Below are positions 41,658 through 50,105 of a DNA stretch of 64,000 nt, in pieces. Origin of the DNA: Streptomyces sp. Z26 (GTDB lineage Bacteria; Actinomycetota; Actinomycetes; Streptomycetales; Streptomycetaceae). Every line of letters starts with the position of its first letter. The stretch's first letter is position 1. The notes beneath the pieces are model-generated. The model did no database searches, was not told the origin of the DNA, and saw only the letters and a list, made by a program, of their open reading frames with translations. The stretch is from assembly GCF_003665095.1 (NCBI RefSeq), contig NZ_RCHV01000002.1, positions 3,594,001 to 3,658,000 of the forward strand, given 5' to 3'. A program made the translations under genes and the position numbers.

Positions 41658-43120
41658 GCCGCCTCCGCCTCGTCCTCCTCGCCGCCGTCCTCGGCGTCCT
41701 TGGGGCCGAACGAGGAGAAGGCTTGCGCGGCGGCCTGCGCTGCGGCCTGCGCCTGGGTGTCGCGCAGCCGCACCCATTCGTCGATCTGCTCGGGGTCGAC
41801 GTCGGGGATCATCCGCCACAGCGCCTCGTCGGGCACGCCGATCGCCTTGTACTTGGTGAGGACGTCGGCGTACTGCGCTTCGCTGCGGAACTGCGCGTCG
41901 CGCCACACGGTGCGGCCCATGGCCAGGCTCTGCGCGCGGGCCGGGTCGCCGGAGACGAGGGCCTCCAGCCGCATGATCTCGCGCAGGTCCGCGCCGAAGT
42001 GCAGCTGCCGGTCCTTCGCCTTCGCCACGAGCCCGGACTCGGCGGCCTCGAGAGCGTCGGCGGCGATGTTCGCCATCTCGCCCAGCAGGTACTGCGGCGG
42101 GGTGCGGGTCTGCGCGGCGATGTGCCGCACCGCCTGCGAGATCACCTTGAGGTACGCGTCGAGGTCGGCGGCGGCGAACTGGCCGATCGCTGCCCCGGCC
42201 TTGGAGAGCCACAGCAGGCGGTCCCGGGAGTACTGCCCGAGCGGGACGTCCTCCTCGCCGATGATGTCGCCGGTCTCGGGGTCGACGAGATCCTTCGTCG
42301 GCTTGTCCATCCCCAGGACCACGCGCTGCGGCAGCGCCGCGAAGTCAGCCGCCGTGAACAGGTGCGCCCACAGCGTGTTCACCGCGTCCTGCAACGGCGC
42401 CACCGCCGCGATCTCCGACTGCGGACTGCCGTGCAGGCGCGCGCGGTTCGCGATCTCCACGAGGGGCACCAGCCCCGTCGGGTTGATCAGGTCCGTCGGC
42501 TCCGACGTCGGCACGCCGACCGTACGCGCGACCCACTCCCCGCCGTTCAGCGCCCGCTGCCGCCGGTAGGCCATCGCCCGCCCGGCCGCGCTCGCGCGCA
42601 CGAACAGCGTCGCGAACTCGTGACTCCCGTCGCTCCAGACGCGCAGCCCGGCCCGGCGCACGCCGCGCGTGCCGGGGACGTAGTCGACGATGGCCTGCCC
42701 GGCGGGAATGAAGGTGATGTCCGACTCGCCGCGGGTGTTCCACACCAGGCCGTGACTGCGGGCGACCACCAGCGCGTCGAGGATCGCGAGACCGACCTCC
42801 ACGTCCGCGCCGTTGCGACGCCACGCGCGCCCGGCCTCCTTGTCCGGCGTGCCGTCCTCGCCGTGGAACGCGACGACCGACAGCCGCTCCCGCAGCGTGT
42901 CCGGAACCGTCTTGCACCAGTTATCGGAGAAGTCCTCGAACAGGCCGCCGGTCTGCTCGGCAAACTCCGGGGACGCGTACTTCAAAGGGCGCTCCCCCTC
43001 GTACAGGTCGTTCCACTCCTTGACCTTCTCCTCGCGCCGGGACAGGCGCGCCCGGAGCTTCCGGATCATCACCTCGGGCCGGTCGTCGTCGGCCAACTGC
43101 GTACTGCCGTCGGGCAACAC
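41654..43120 (-). CDS. Portal protein (SPP1 gp6-like)
   Basis: 488 residues. Family pattern: RREEKVKEWNDLYEGERPLK at the start, DALVVARSHGLVWN, a wing segment, then the clip/stem ADLDAYLKVISQAVRHIAAQ and TRTPPQYLLGEMANIAADAL, and an acidic C-terminus. It forms the dodecameric DNA channel. GTG 43120. It lies between TerL and MuF. Confidence 0.88.
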   Translation of the reverse strand: MLPDGSTQLADDDRPEVMIRKLRARLSRREEKVKEWNDLYEGERPLKYASPEFAEQTGGLFEDFSDNWCKTVPDTLRERLSVVAFHGEDGTPDKEAGRAWRRNGADVEVGLAILDALVVARSHGLVWNTRGESDITFIPAGQAIVDYVPGTRGVRRAGLRVWSDGSHEFATLFVRASAAGRAMAYRRQRALNGGEWVARTVGVPTSEPTDLINPTGLVPLVEIANRARLHGSPQSEIAAVAPLQDAVNTLWAHLFTAADFAALPQRVVLGMDKPTKDLVDPETGDIIGEEDVPLGQYSRDRLLWLSKAGAAIGQFAAADLDAYLKVISQAVRHIAAQTRTPPQYLLGEMANIAADALEAAESGLVAKAKDRQLHFGADLREIMRLEALVSGDPARAQSLAMGRTVWRDAQFRSEAQYADVLTKYKAIGVPDEALWRMIPDVDPEQIDEWVRLRDTQAQAAAQAAAQAFSSFGPKDAEDGGEEDEAEAA

Positions 43121-43139
43121 GGGCGCCCCCCTCCGCGCC

Positions 43140-44879
43140 TCACGCGCTCGATGCCTGGTCCCTGATCACCTTGCGGCGCAGGTAGCCGTCGACCGCCATC
43201 ACCAGGGCGGCGACGCCGTCGATACGGGCAGTGGACTCATCACGCTTCGGCTTCACCGGGCGGATGTTGTCGTTGCCGTCGCGGATCACCTCGACGCACG
43301 ACGCGTTCCAGCGCATGACCTTGTGCCCGTCGTGGACGAACGCCCGCTCCCGCAGCAGCCGCTCGACTTCCTTCGCGGCCGGGCCCATCCCCAGGTACGT
43401 CTGGTTGACGGGCACCACTTCCCCGATGCGGGTGTTCGCCTCGATGCGCTGGAGCGAGCCGCCCGTGAACATCCGGTCGTACGACACGCGCTGAATGCGG
43501 TACGTACGCGAGTCCGCGAGGATCTGCTCCTCGATCGCCGCGTAGTCGATCGCGTCGCCCTCGGTCAGCGTCAGCAGCCCGGCGTCAGCCCAATCCCGCA
43601 GCGGCATCTGGAGCTGGTGGCTCAGGTCGTCGCAACGGTCCTCCGGCACCCAGAACCGAGGGACGATCTCCAGCTCCCTGCCGCGCTGCCGCGAGCGGAC
43701 CACCAGCACCCAGGCGGAGAGGTCGGAGACGGCCGACAGGTCCAAGCCGCCCCACGCGGGCTGGAAGCGCTGACGGCGGGCCTCGGTCAACGCGCCCTCG
43801 TTGGCATCCCACAGCGGCATCGGCAGCCACCGCACACGCGAGCGCATCCGGCGGTTCAGGTGCAGGCGGCAGAACGTCGGGAAGTACGACGGCGTCACGC
43901 GCGCCTTGTTCGCCTCCTTGCGGAGATACGCCAACGTCGGCGACACCCCAAGACCGGGGTTGGCCTTCCGCCACGTCTCCTCGGCGAACGGATCGTCGCC
44001 CTCTTCCGCCGCCCAGATCACCCCGTAGTGCGACGGGTCCTCGACGACCATCTCCGCGACGCGCACCGTGTACGTGTGCTTCTCGTCGTAGATCGTGCCC
44101 TCGTCGCCCTCGTCCGCCGTCGTGATGAAGATGATCAGCGGCTGATCGCGGGCGCCCGTACCGGTCTCGATCGCGTCGACCAGGTCGCGCCGCTTGTGTA
44201 CGTGCACCTCGTCGATCACGCCACCGCTGACGTTGAGGCCGTGCGCCGTCTCCGCGATCTTCGACAGGGCCCGTAGGACGCCGCCCGTCCGCGGCGTCAG
44301 CAACACCTTGGCCCGCGCGTCCACGCGCCCGCGCACGGCGCGGCTCGTCTGCGCCATCCGCTTCGCGTCGTCGAAGACGCGGGACGCCTGGTCCAGCGAA
44401 CCGGCCGCGGCGTACACCTCGGGGCCGATCTCCCGGTCCGCCAGCAGCAGCGTCAGCGCCGCACCCGAGGAGATCGTCGACTTCCCGTTCTTCCGGGGTA
44501 CCTCGATCCACGCCGTGCGGATCACCCGCACCGGCCGCCCGGCCTCCTCGTCGTCGTACAGCCAGCCGAAGACGGGGGCGATGGCCCAGATCAGCTGCCA
44601 CGGGTCGAGCAGCAGCGCGTTGCCACCCCACCGGCCCTTCGTGTGCTTGAACGACTCGATGGCGTTCTTCGCCCGCCGCGCGGCCGGGACGTCGAACCAG
44701 GCGCCGTCCCGGCGGTGTGCCTGGTTCGCGACGATCAGCGGCCGGGAGGCCAGCGCCTCGGCGATCCGCTCATCGGTCATGCCCAGTTCGTGCAGTGCGG
44801 CGCGCGGTACCGGCAGCTCGTCGGCCTCGTCCTGCTCGGTGAGCTGGAACCGTCCGTCAGTCGAACACGCCGTCGTCAT
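43140..44879 (-). CDS. terL: Terminase large subunit
   Basis: 579 residues. ATPase Walker A VPRKNGKS (residues 127-134), Walker B SGGVIDEVHVH (218-228) and coupling motif IIFITTADEG are followed by the C-terminal nuclease with GGLDLSAVSDLSAWVL (acidic Asp) and DESTARIDGVAALVMAVDG. HK97-type TerL that packages DNA and cuts concatemers. It overlaps terS by 23 bp. The nearby HNH gene suggests cos-type packaging. Confidence 0.93.
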   Translation of the reverse strand: MTTACSTDGRFQLTEQDEADELPVPRAALHELGMTDERIAEALASRPLIVANQAHRRDGAWFDVPAARRAKNAIESFKHTKGRWGGNALLLDPWQLIWAIAPVFGWLYDDEEAGRPVRVIRTAWIEVPRKNGKSTISSGAALTLLLADREIGPEVYAAAGSLDQASRVFDDAKRMAQTSRAVRGRVDARAKVLLTPRTGGVLRALSKIAETAHGLNVSGGVIDEVHVHKRRDLVDAIETGTGARDQPLIIFITTADEGDEGTIYDEKHTYTVRVAEMVVEDPSHYGVIWAAEEGDDPFAEETWRKANPGLGVSPTLAYLRKEANKARVTPSYFPTFCRLHLNRRMRSRVRWLPMPLWDANEGALTEARRQRFQPAWGGLDLSAVSDLSAWVLVVRSRQRGRELEIVPRFWVPEDRCDDLSHQLQMPLRDWADAGLLTLTEGDAIDYAAIEEQILADSRTYRIQRVSYDRMFTGGSLQRIEANTRIGEVVPVNQTYLGMGPAAKEVERLLRERAFVHDGHKVMRWNASCVEVIRDGNDNIRPVKPKRDESTARIDGVAALVMAVDGYLRRKVIRDQASSA

Positions 44880-45453
44880 CCGGGTCCCCGCCCTCCGGCG
44901 GCGCGATCCGCCCCCGAGACGACGGCGACAGCCCCAGCTCGCCGATGTACGCCTTCAGCTGCGTCCGGTACTGCGTCGCGACCGTCGTCAACGGGTTCCG
45001 GCACGGCCCGCGCTGCCCCATCGTGATCAGGCCCTCGGCCGACAGACGCCGCTCACACCACTCCAGCCGAGCCACGCACACGCAGTAGTCCACCGTCGTC
45101 GACCGGTCCACCGCCGACAGCCCGGCCGCCACCTGAAGGACCGGCACGACGCGCGCCCACTCGCGCGCCGCCACCGCCCGCGAGAAGTCGGCGGCCTCGC
45201 TGGCGAGCTTGACGCGCTGCCAGGCGTCGACCTCACGCCGGTACTCCCGCAGCTCCTCGTCGTCCGCGCCCCGCGGGGCCCTCGGCTTGGCCGGCACCTT
45301 CACGACGGGGAACAGCTCCGCCCAGTCCGGTTCGACCAGCTCGACCGGCGGGACCTTCACGCCCTCGCGCACCGGCCGGTGACCGGGGTTGCCCTCGCGG
45401 ACGACCTCGAGGGCAGGCTTCGGCTTCCGTCCGGAGACGGCCACGACCACCAC
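44857..45453 (-). CDS. terS: Terminase small subunit, P27 family
   Basis: Up to 198 residues. SGRKPKPALEVVREGNPGHR and DRSTTVDYCVCVARLEWCER match P27-type small terminases that recognise the packaging site. Four codons at the start (GTG GTG GTC GTG) sit behind AGGGGG, so the exact initiation codon is uncertain by up to three codons. The acidic tail (GGDPDDDGVFD) overlaps TerL. Confidence 0.85.
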   Translation of the reverse strand: MVVVAVSGRKPKPALEVVREGNPGHRPVREGVKVPPVELVEPDWAELFPVVKVPAKPRAPRGADDEELREYRREVDAWQRVKLASEAADFSRAVAAREWARVVPVLQVAAGLSAVDRSTTVDYCVCVARLEWCERRLSAEGLITMGQRGPCRNPLTTVATQYRTQLKAYIGELGLSPSSRGRIAPPEGGDPDDDGVFD

Positions 45454-45548
45454 CCCCTATGTCCGATTTGACCTCGTGATCAGAAGGCTCCGAACCGCGG
45501 GTACAGGATTTTGCCTCCCCGGCGGGAGACCTCACGGGCCCGGGGGAG
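45454..45548. other. Candidate cos region
   Basis: A 95-bp non-coding gap upstream of terS with an unusual mix of an AT-rich patch (ACAGGATTTTGCC), CCGGCGGG and C-rich runs. In HNH-containing cos phages the cohesive-end site usually lies near here. No nick positions can be read, so this is inference. Confidence 0.25.
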
Positions 45549-45830
45549 TCACCCCCCACCCCCCGGGGGCGGCGAGGGCCAGTGCTCGCGCGCGAGGTCG
45601 TTCGACAGGTCGCGCAGGTTGCCCTCGGACTGCCCGTGGGGCTCGTCCTTGGGGCCGTAGAGGACGTCGTCGATAGCCCTGGAGAGGGCCATGGTGCGCT
45701 CGGACTGGTCCGCGATGGCCTGGGAGAGCTTCGCGCGGGCCTCGGCTACGTCTGCCTCTCCGACGCTGACGTCGAGGTGGGCCCGCTGGAGCCGTTCGAG
45801 CTGTTCGGGCGTGGGCTGGTGCTTGGGCAT
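45549..45830 (-). CDS. Hypothetical packaging-region protein (93 aa)
   Basis: Helical, charged protein (PEQLERLQRAHLDVSVGEAD, AKLSQAIADQSERTMALSRA) ending in PSPPPGGGG; probably coiled coil. ATG 45830. It lies between HNH and TerS, so a packaging accessory role is possible. No family recognised. Confidence 0.6.
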   Translation of the reverse strand: MPKHQPTPEQLERLQRAHLDVSVGEADVAEARAKLSQAIADQSERTMALSRAIDDVLYGPKDEPHGQSEGNLRDLSNDLAREHWPSPPPGGGG

Positions 45831-45863
45831 CGGGGTGAGCCTCTCGGGTCGGGTCAGCAGGGG

Positions 45864-46217
45864 TCAGCGGGCGTTCCATCCGCCTGGTTGGAGCCGCGCT
45901 GTCTCGCTGCTGTGGCATGGGATGCACAGCGGTCGTAGGTGACGATCCGCATCGGGATCGGGATCGCGTCGAGCGATCAAGTCCTTTCGTGACACGGGGT
46001 AGTGGTCAGCGGTCTTGGATGCTCGACCACAGAGCACGCACCACGGATGGTGGTAGAGGTACGCGGCTCTGCGCTTGGCCCACCGTGTGTCGTAGCCACG
46101 CTCTGTGCTGCTGCCCCTGATCTCCTCGGCCTGGCGTGCGTGCTGCTCGCATCTGCCCTGAGTCACGGTCTGGGGGCATCCGGGGATGGGGCAGGGCTTA
46201 CGGGGTCGGGTGGGCAT
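45864..46217 (-). CDS. HNH endonuclease
   Basis: 117 residues. An N-terminal CPIPGC...CEQH zinc site, then WCVLCGR and the HNH core TADHYPVSRKD...LRPLCIPCHSSET (His-Asn/His with paired Cys). In many siphophages the HNH next to the terminase stimulates cos cleavage by TerL. ATG 46217. GC and codon use match neighbours. Confidence 0.88.
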   Translation of the reverse strand: MPTRPRKPCPIPGCPQTVTQGRCEQHARQAEEIRGSSTERGYDTRWAKRRAAYLYHHPWCVLCGRASKTADHYPVSRKDLIARRDPDPDADRHLRPLCIPCHSSETARLQPGGWNAR

Positions 46218-46458
46218 GGGGATGGCCGTAGGCGTGCTGTACGTCCCCCATGCGCGCGAGCATGTGGTTCACGGTGTCCTGCACGCGCATGAGGTGTACC
46301 TCGTCGATCACGCCGTAGGTGGCGTTCGTGCTGAGGATGAAGCGCTGGGGTACGTGCCGGTACTGGAGCTGGGCGGAGTAGACCCGGACATGTTCGGTGT
46401 CGCCTCGCGCGACCTGGGCCCGAGCCTTCTCAACGTTGGGGTAAGGCGCGCACGTCAT
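46198..46458 (-). CDS. Hypothetical prophage protein (86 aa)
   Basis: ATG 46458; overlaps the HNH gene by 20 bp and the upstream gene by 4 bp. It contains RVYSAQLQYRHVPQRFILST and ends HAYGHPHAHPTP, so it could bind metal through His. No family recognised. Confidence 0.55.
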   Translation of the reverse strand: MTCAPYPNVEKARAQVARGDTEHVRVYSAQLQYRHVPQRFILSTNATYGVIDEVHLMRVQDTVNHMLARMGDVQHAYGHPHAHPTP

Positions 46459-46676
46459 GAGTCATCCTCCGCCGAGTCGTCGTCTCGGCGCGCGCCCTTC
46501 TTCGCCATGTCGGTGCCCGCCTCCACCAGCAGGTGGCCGAGGGCCCGGTAGAAGTCCTGGTTGTAGACCGTGCCGTCGCGTACGGGCACGGTGACGGTGC
46601 CGACCTCTCCGCGGACCGGCGTTGTGCCGGGGAGATGGGCGATCACGCTCACGGGCACGGCGATCTCTGCGGGCAT
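46455..46676 (-). CDS. Hypothetical prophage protein (73 aa)
   Basis: ATG 46676. A beta-rich N-terminal half (AVPVSVIAHLPGTTPVRGEV) and an acidic C-terminal tail (RRDDDSAEDDS). It is co-translated with the next gene through an ATGA overlap. Function unknown. Confidence 0.55.
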   Translation of the reverse strand: MPAEIAVPVSVIAHLPGTTPVRGEVGTVTVPVRDGTVYNQDFYRALGHLLVEAGTDMAKKGARRDDDSAEDDS

Positions 46677-46846
46677 GGGTGAGCCTCCTCGACCTGGCCG
46701 TGCAGGGCGGGCAGCAGCACGCCTGTGTCATCCGCCCTGCACGGGGTTGGGTTGGGCCGCCGCCCGTACCTCCCCAGGCGCGGCGGGCGGCGGCCCTTCG
46801 GGCGCTCGACAGCGTCGGGGGTGCTGGAGCGGCCCGAGCATGGCGA

Positions 46847-46870
46847 AGGCCCCCGTACGTACGGGGGCCT
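46847..46870. terminator. 24-bp perfect palindrome between early and packaging genes
   Basis: AGGCCCCCGTAC / GTACGGGGGCCT is fully self-complementary. It lies in the 265-bp gap between 46676 and 46942, the largest gap in the leftward block, so it may terminate early transcripts or be a regulator site. Confidence 0.5.
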
Positions 46871-46941
46871 CGGAGTGCGTGGTTCGCCCGGTTTCGGGCA
46901 TGGCGATCTGCGGAGAGTGTTACAGCAGGTGACGGCGCTGG

Positions 46942-47124
46942 TCAAGCGGGCGCGGGTTGCTCGTCCGGTTGGAGTTCGTGCAGGTCGACGAGGGCGCGGC
47001 CTTGGTGGTCGTGGCCGTGTCGGGTGAGGGTGCCGCGGTGGAGGCGGACGCGGAGGGTGCCGGGGCGTATGCCGGTCGCCAGGTGCGCGGCGTAGATGTC
47101 GACGAGGACGGGCTCGGGGCTCAT
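46942..47124 (-). CDS. Small excisionase/MerR-like HTH protein (60 aa)
   Basis: VDIYAAHLATGIRPGTLRVR then RGTLTRHGHDHQGRALVDL is the winged-helix pattern of MerR/Xis-type DNA-binding peptides (helix-turn-helix plus a short wing). ATG 47124. It is the last gene of the early block. It could be a transcription switch or, less likely, the integrase directionality factor. Confidence 0.6.
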   Translation of the reverse strand: MSPEPVLVDIYAAHLATGIRPGTLRVRLHRGTLTRHGHDHQGRALVDLHELQPDEQPAPA

Positions 47125-47193
47125 GCGTCCATGGTGCGCCAGACGGCCCGCCGCGCTCGCGTCAGTTCGGCGGGCCCTCGTGGTGCGGTTCGG

Positions 47194-47361
47194 TCACATG
47201 TCGAAGTGCGGCCCCGCGTAGAGCGGGTCGTCGGCGGGCTCCATGCGCCATGCGTCGTCGATGGCCTGCTCCCGGTCGAGTGGCGCGCAGTGGGCGCAGG
47301 GGCGGCGCCGGTCCGGGCAGTCGTTCCAGTGGGAGTCGATGTCGGGGTGCTGTTCGGGCAT
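47194..47361 (-). CDS. Small Cys/His protein (55 aa)
   Basis: It contains WNDCPDRRRPCAHC, a zinc-ribbon-like cluster, and an acidic C-terminus. ATG 47361; a GTG three codons upstream is also possible, and neither is ideally spaced from GAGAGG. Function unknown. Confidence 0.5.
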   Translation of the reverse strand: MPEQHPDIDSHWNDCPDRRRPCAHCAPLDREQAIDDAWRMEPADDPLYAGPHFDM

Positions 47362-47429
47362 GGGTGTCACGGTCCTCTCGGGGTGGGGTGGTGCGGTAGG
47401 GGCGTACGGGTGCACGGCGCCGGTCGGGG

Positions 47430-47543
47430 TCAGCAGAAGTGCCGGATCGGGTAGTGGCCGCCGCAGCTGGCGCAGTAGTACAGCGGCGGCTGGTCGTAGG
47501 CGGTCTCCGGTGGCGGGGGTGTGGTCGTCGGCTCGGTGGGCAT
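47430..47543 (-). CDS. 37-residue zinc-ribbon peptide
   Basis: It reads MPTEPTTTPPPPETAYDQPP then LYYCASCGGHYPIRHFC. A disordered Pro/Thr half is followed by one CxxC plus His/Cys that could hold a zinc ion. AGGAG lies 10 nt before the ATG. Function unknown. Confidence 0.5.
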   Translation of the reverse strand: MPTEPTTTPPPPETAYDQPPLYYCASCGGHYPIRHFC

Positions 47544-47622
47544 GATCGGGGTCTCCTGTTCCGTGATGGGGATGGGGAACCGGGGCGGCCGTCAGCTGCC
47601 AGGCGGGGGCCGCCCCGGGGGC

Positions 47623-47859
47623 TTAGATGTGGCGTACGAGCCAGTCGAGGAACACCAGGCCGACGAGCGCCAGGGCGCCGCATCCGGTGCGCCAGGAGGC
47701 GCGCTGGCGGATGCCGACGATCTCGACGCGCTCCCCGTCGGGGCGCTGCCCGTGGTGGGCGAGCTGCCGGTGACGGCCCTTCACGGCGGCCAGCTCGGGG
47801 CGGGTGGCGACGGCGCGTGCGGTGGTGCCGCAGTCGTCGCACCGGTACTGGTAGGCCAT
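47623..47859 (-). CDS. Zinc ribbon with C-terminal membrane helix (78 aa)
   Basis: It begins YQYRCDDCGTTARAVATRPE, a rubredoxin-type half knuckle, and ends in the hydrophobic stretch GCGALALVGLVFLDWLVRHI, one membrane helix. ATG 47859. A membrane-tethered zinc ribbon; function unknown. Confidence 0.6.
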   Translation of the reverse strand: MAYQYRCDDCGTTARAVATRPELAAVKGRHRQLAHHGQRPDGERVEIVGIRQRASWRTGCGALALVGLVFLDWLVRHI

Positions 47860-47952
47860 CTCGGTCGGGGTCCTCTCGGGGTGGGTAGGCGGGTAGGTAG
47901 GGGCCGGGTAGGAAGTGGGTAGGAACCGCTGTGACCTGCGGTTCCTACCGGC

Positions 47953-48675
47953 CTACTCGGGGCCGGGGTGGGGTCTGATCGGGGAGTGGTCGGCGGCCTC
48001 GGGGGCGGCCAGGAGGCGGGTGCTGACGGGGGTGTGAGCGGGCGGCTGGAGCGGGCCCGGGAGGGGCCCCTCGGCCGGGGCCGGGGCGGGGTCTTCCCCG
48101 AGTCCGGCGGGGAGGTCGCGGAGCAGCACTCCTTGACGGTTCAGCTGCCGCCCTCCGGCGTGCTTGAGGTTCAGGCTCTGGGTGATGGGCACCGCGGCGT
48201 CCTCGAGGGCGCGGCGTACGGCGGCCTTCGTGGCGCCGGGGATCTCGTCTGCGAGGTGGGCGAGGTGGACTCCGCGCTGTGCGGTGTCGGCGCAGATCTC
48301 GCGTACGGCGCGGGCGACGATGTCCGCGGCGGGGAGCGCCGGGGGCTCCGTGGTGGGCTGCTCCCCCGGCTCCCCCGTGTTTTGTTGATCTTGTTCGGGG
48401 GAGGGTTCCGCGCCGGGGAAGGGTGCCGCAGCCCATGCGGCGAGGGTCCACACGGCAGGCACCAGCCATCCCAGCGCGGGCGCCCGGGTGACCCCGGCCG
48501 TGGCCACCAGCGCGCCGCCGACGGCCAGCGTCGTCAACCTGCCGGCCCGCTCCTTCCCGTCGTCCGCGGTCACCCACTCCCATGTGGTGGTGACCAGGAC
48601 GCGGCTGCCGGTCCACCATGCGGCGACCAACGGTCTCCCGGGCACGTACGGGCGGATCGCGTCGCGGGCGCGCAC
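47953..48675 (-). CDS. Membrane protein with C-terminal winged-helix-like domain
   Basis: 240 residues, GTG 48675. Two hydrophobic segments (LTTLAVGGALVATAGVTRAP and LGWLVPAVWTLAAWAA, about 48-85) are followed by an acidic linker and a soluble region (DIVARAVREICADTAQRGVH, LADEIPGATKAAVRRALEDA) with a winged-helix-like pattern. The combination resembles, from memory, transfer/spread-type (Spd-like) membrane proteins of actinomycete conjugative elements. Third of three adjacent membrane-protein genes. Confidence 0.6.
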   Translation of the reverse strand: MRARDAIRPYVPGRPLVAAWWTGSRVLVTTTWEWVTADDGKERAGRLTTLAVGGALVATAGVTRAPALGWLVPAVWTLAAWAAAPFPGAEPSPEQDQQNTGEPGEQPTTEPPALPAADIVARAVREICADTAQRGVHLAHLADEIPGATKAAVRRALEDAAVPITQSLNLKHAGGRQLNRQGVLLRDLPAGLGEDPAPAPAEGPLPGPLQPPAHTPVSTRLLAAPEAADHSPIRPHPGPE

Positions 48676-48676
48676 G

Positions 48677-49153
48677 TCACACGCCCAGGAACTTCGCGGT
48701 GGAGGCGACGATCGAGGCGGCGACGCCCCAGATGCCGCCCGCGCGCCCGGCGACGTACGCCGCGACGAACCCGAGGACGGCGACCTGCTTCAAGGTGAGC
48801 TTGCGCCAGTACAGGATCGCGGCGATGCAGCAGGCGACGGCGCCCATGCCGACGTTGCCGAGCGGACCCGTACCCCCGCCGACGCCGAACGCGGTCAGCA
48901 GCGACGCGAGGAGGTCGGCCGGGGTGGACCAGATGCCTCCGGCCCCGGCGTAGAGGGTGGCGGCCAGCGCGCCGAGGAACAGCGTGAGGTTCCAGGAGAG
49001 GGCCTTGCCCTTGCCGGTGGCCTTCACGCCCAGGACGAGGACGACCGTGACGACGAGCGCGGCGCCGCCCGCGCCGAGGTGGCCGAAGATCTCGCCATCT
49101 CCGAGGCCGGGCGAGGGCGGTGCGGCGGGGGCCGCGGGTGCAGCGGACAGCAT
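48677..49153 (-). CDS. Multi-spanning membrane protein (158 aa)
   Basis: Four to five hydrophobic helices (AALVVTVVLVLGV, WNLTLFLGALAATLYAGAGG, DLLASLLTAFGVG, AVACCIAAILYW, VAVLGFVAAYVAG). GGAG sits 9 nt before ATG 49153. Second of the three adjacent membrane-protein genes. Not in the lysis position, so unlikely to be a holin. Function unknown. Confidence 0.6.
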   Translation of the reverse strand: MLSAAPAAPAAPPSPGLGDGEIFGHLGAGGAALVVTVVLVLGVKATGKGKALSWNLTLFLGALAATLYAGAGGIWSTPADLLASLLTAFGVGGGTGPLGNVGMGAVACCIAAILYWRKLTLKQVAVLGFVAAYVAGRAGGIWGVAASIVASTAKFLGV

Positions 49154-49167
49154 GGCGTTTCTCCAGG

Positions 49168-49836
49168 TCAGAGGATGACGGGGGCATGTACGTCGGCCCC
49201 CAGGGCGGCGGCCGGGCTGTAGAGGCCCAGGGCGAGGACGGCGGAGGCGAGGGGGATGCGCGCGGCCCAGGCAAGCGGCGCATACCAGCCGCGGGTATGG
49301 CGGTCCCACTGCTGCCCGATCGCGGCGATGACGCCGATACCGACGAGCAGGGCGGGGACGACGCTGGTGTCTCGGCCGCACTCGGCGATCCAGTTGTGGA
49401 TGGTGGGCACGAGCCGGGCCAGGTAGCCGACCCCGGCCGCGGACCCGTTGTAGAGCAGCACCACCGTGCGGTGGTCGAGGGCGAGGTGCTCGCGGGCCTG
49501 CGCGACCCGTTCCCGGGCGGGGGTACGGGCCGGGCGCTCGACGGCACCCTGCTCCGGCTCGTCTTCGTCGTCCTGGTCCTCCGCCGCCTCGTCCTCGTCG
49601 TCCTCGGGGTCCGGGTCGACGGCGGGCGCGGCCGGGCGGCGTACGGGCAGCGGCTGCTCGTCGGGCACGTCGGCCCACGGGGCCGCGGTCTCCTCGGGCT
49701 GGGCGAGGTCGATGGTCTGGCCGGTGCGCCAGTCGGGCAGCCGTGCGCCGCCTGCGGGCGGGCGTACGGGCGCGGCGCTGCCGGTGTCCGGGCGGGCGGG
49801 GTCGAACAGGTCGTCCCACCAGTCGTCGGCGTTCAT
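49168..49836 (-). CDS. Membrane protein with long acidic cytoplasmic N-terminus
   Basis: 222 residues, ATG 49836. The first ~110 residues are disordered with a run of Asp/Glu (DPEDDEDEAAEDQDDEDEPE). Then HRTVVLLYNGSAAGVGYLAR, VVPALLVGIGVIAAIGQQWD and ARIPLASAVLALGLYSPAAA give about three helices. First of the three membrane proteins; overlaps the upstream gene by 4 bp. Function unknown. Confidence 0.6.
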   Translation of the reverse strand: MNADDWWDDLFDPARPDTGSAAPVRPPAGGARLPDWRTGQTIDLAQPEETAAPWADVPDEQPLPVRRPAAPAVDPDPEDDEDEAAEDQDDEDEPEQGAVERPARTPARERVAQAREHLALDHRTVVLLYNGSAAGVGYLARLVPTIHNWIAECGRDTSVVPALLVGIGVIAAIGQQWDRHTRGWYAPLAWAARIPLASAVLALGLYSPAAALGADVHAPVIL

Positions 49837-50105
49837 CGGGGCTCCTCGCAGACGTGAGTGCGGGCGTCGGTGAGGGCGCGGCCGAAGCCCTGCGCGGGGT
49901 AGCCGGTGAGGACGTGGCGGCAGCCGGTGCAGCGCCAGGCGTAGCCGTGGCTGGTCCACCCGCCGCCGGGGTCGAGGTGGGTGTACTCGGCGCGGTGCAG
50001 GGTCACCGCGGTGTTGCTGGCGCTCGTCACGACGGTGACGACGCCCGAGACGGGCGGCGCGGGCCGGTACCCGGCGGGGAGCGGCGGGAGGGTCGTCGTC
50101 AGCAC
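49833..50105 (-). CDS. Hypothetical prophage protein with CxxC (90 aa)
   Basis: GTG 50105. A beta-rich N-terminal half and WRCTGCRHVLTGYPAQGFGR...THVC, a possible zinc site. It is tightly coupled: 7-bp overlap with the HTH gene above and ATGA overlap below. Function unknown. Confidence 0.55.
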   Translation of the reverse strand: MLTTTLPPLPAGYRPAPPVSGVVTVVTSASNTAVTLHRAEYTHLDPGGGWTSHGYAWRCTGCRHVLTGYPAQGFGRALTDARTHVCEEPR

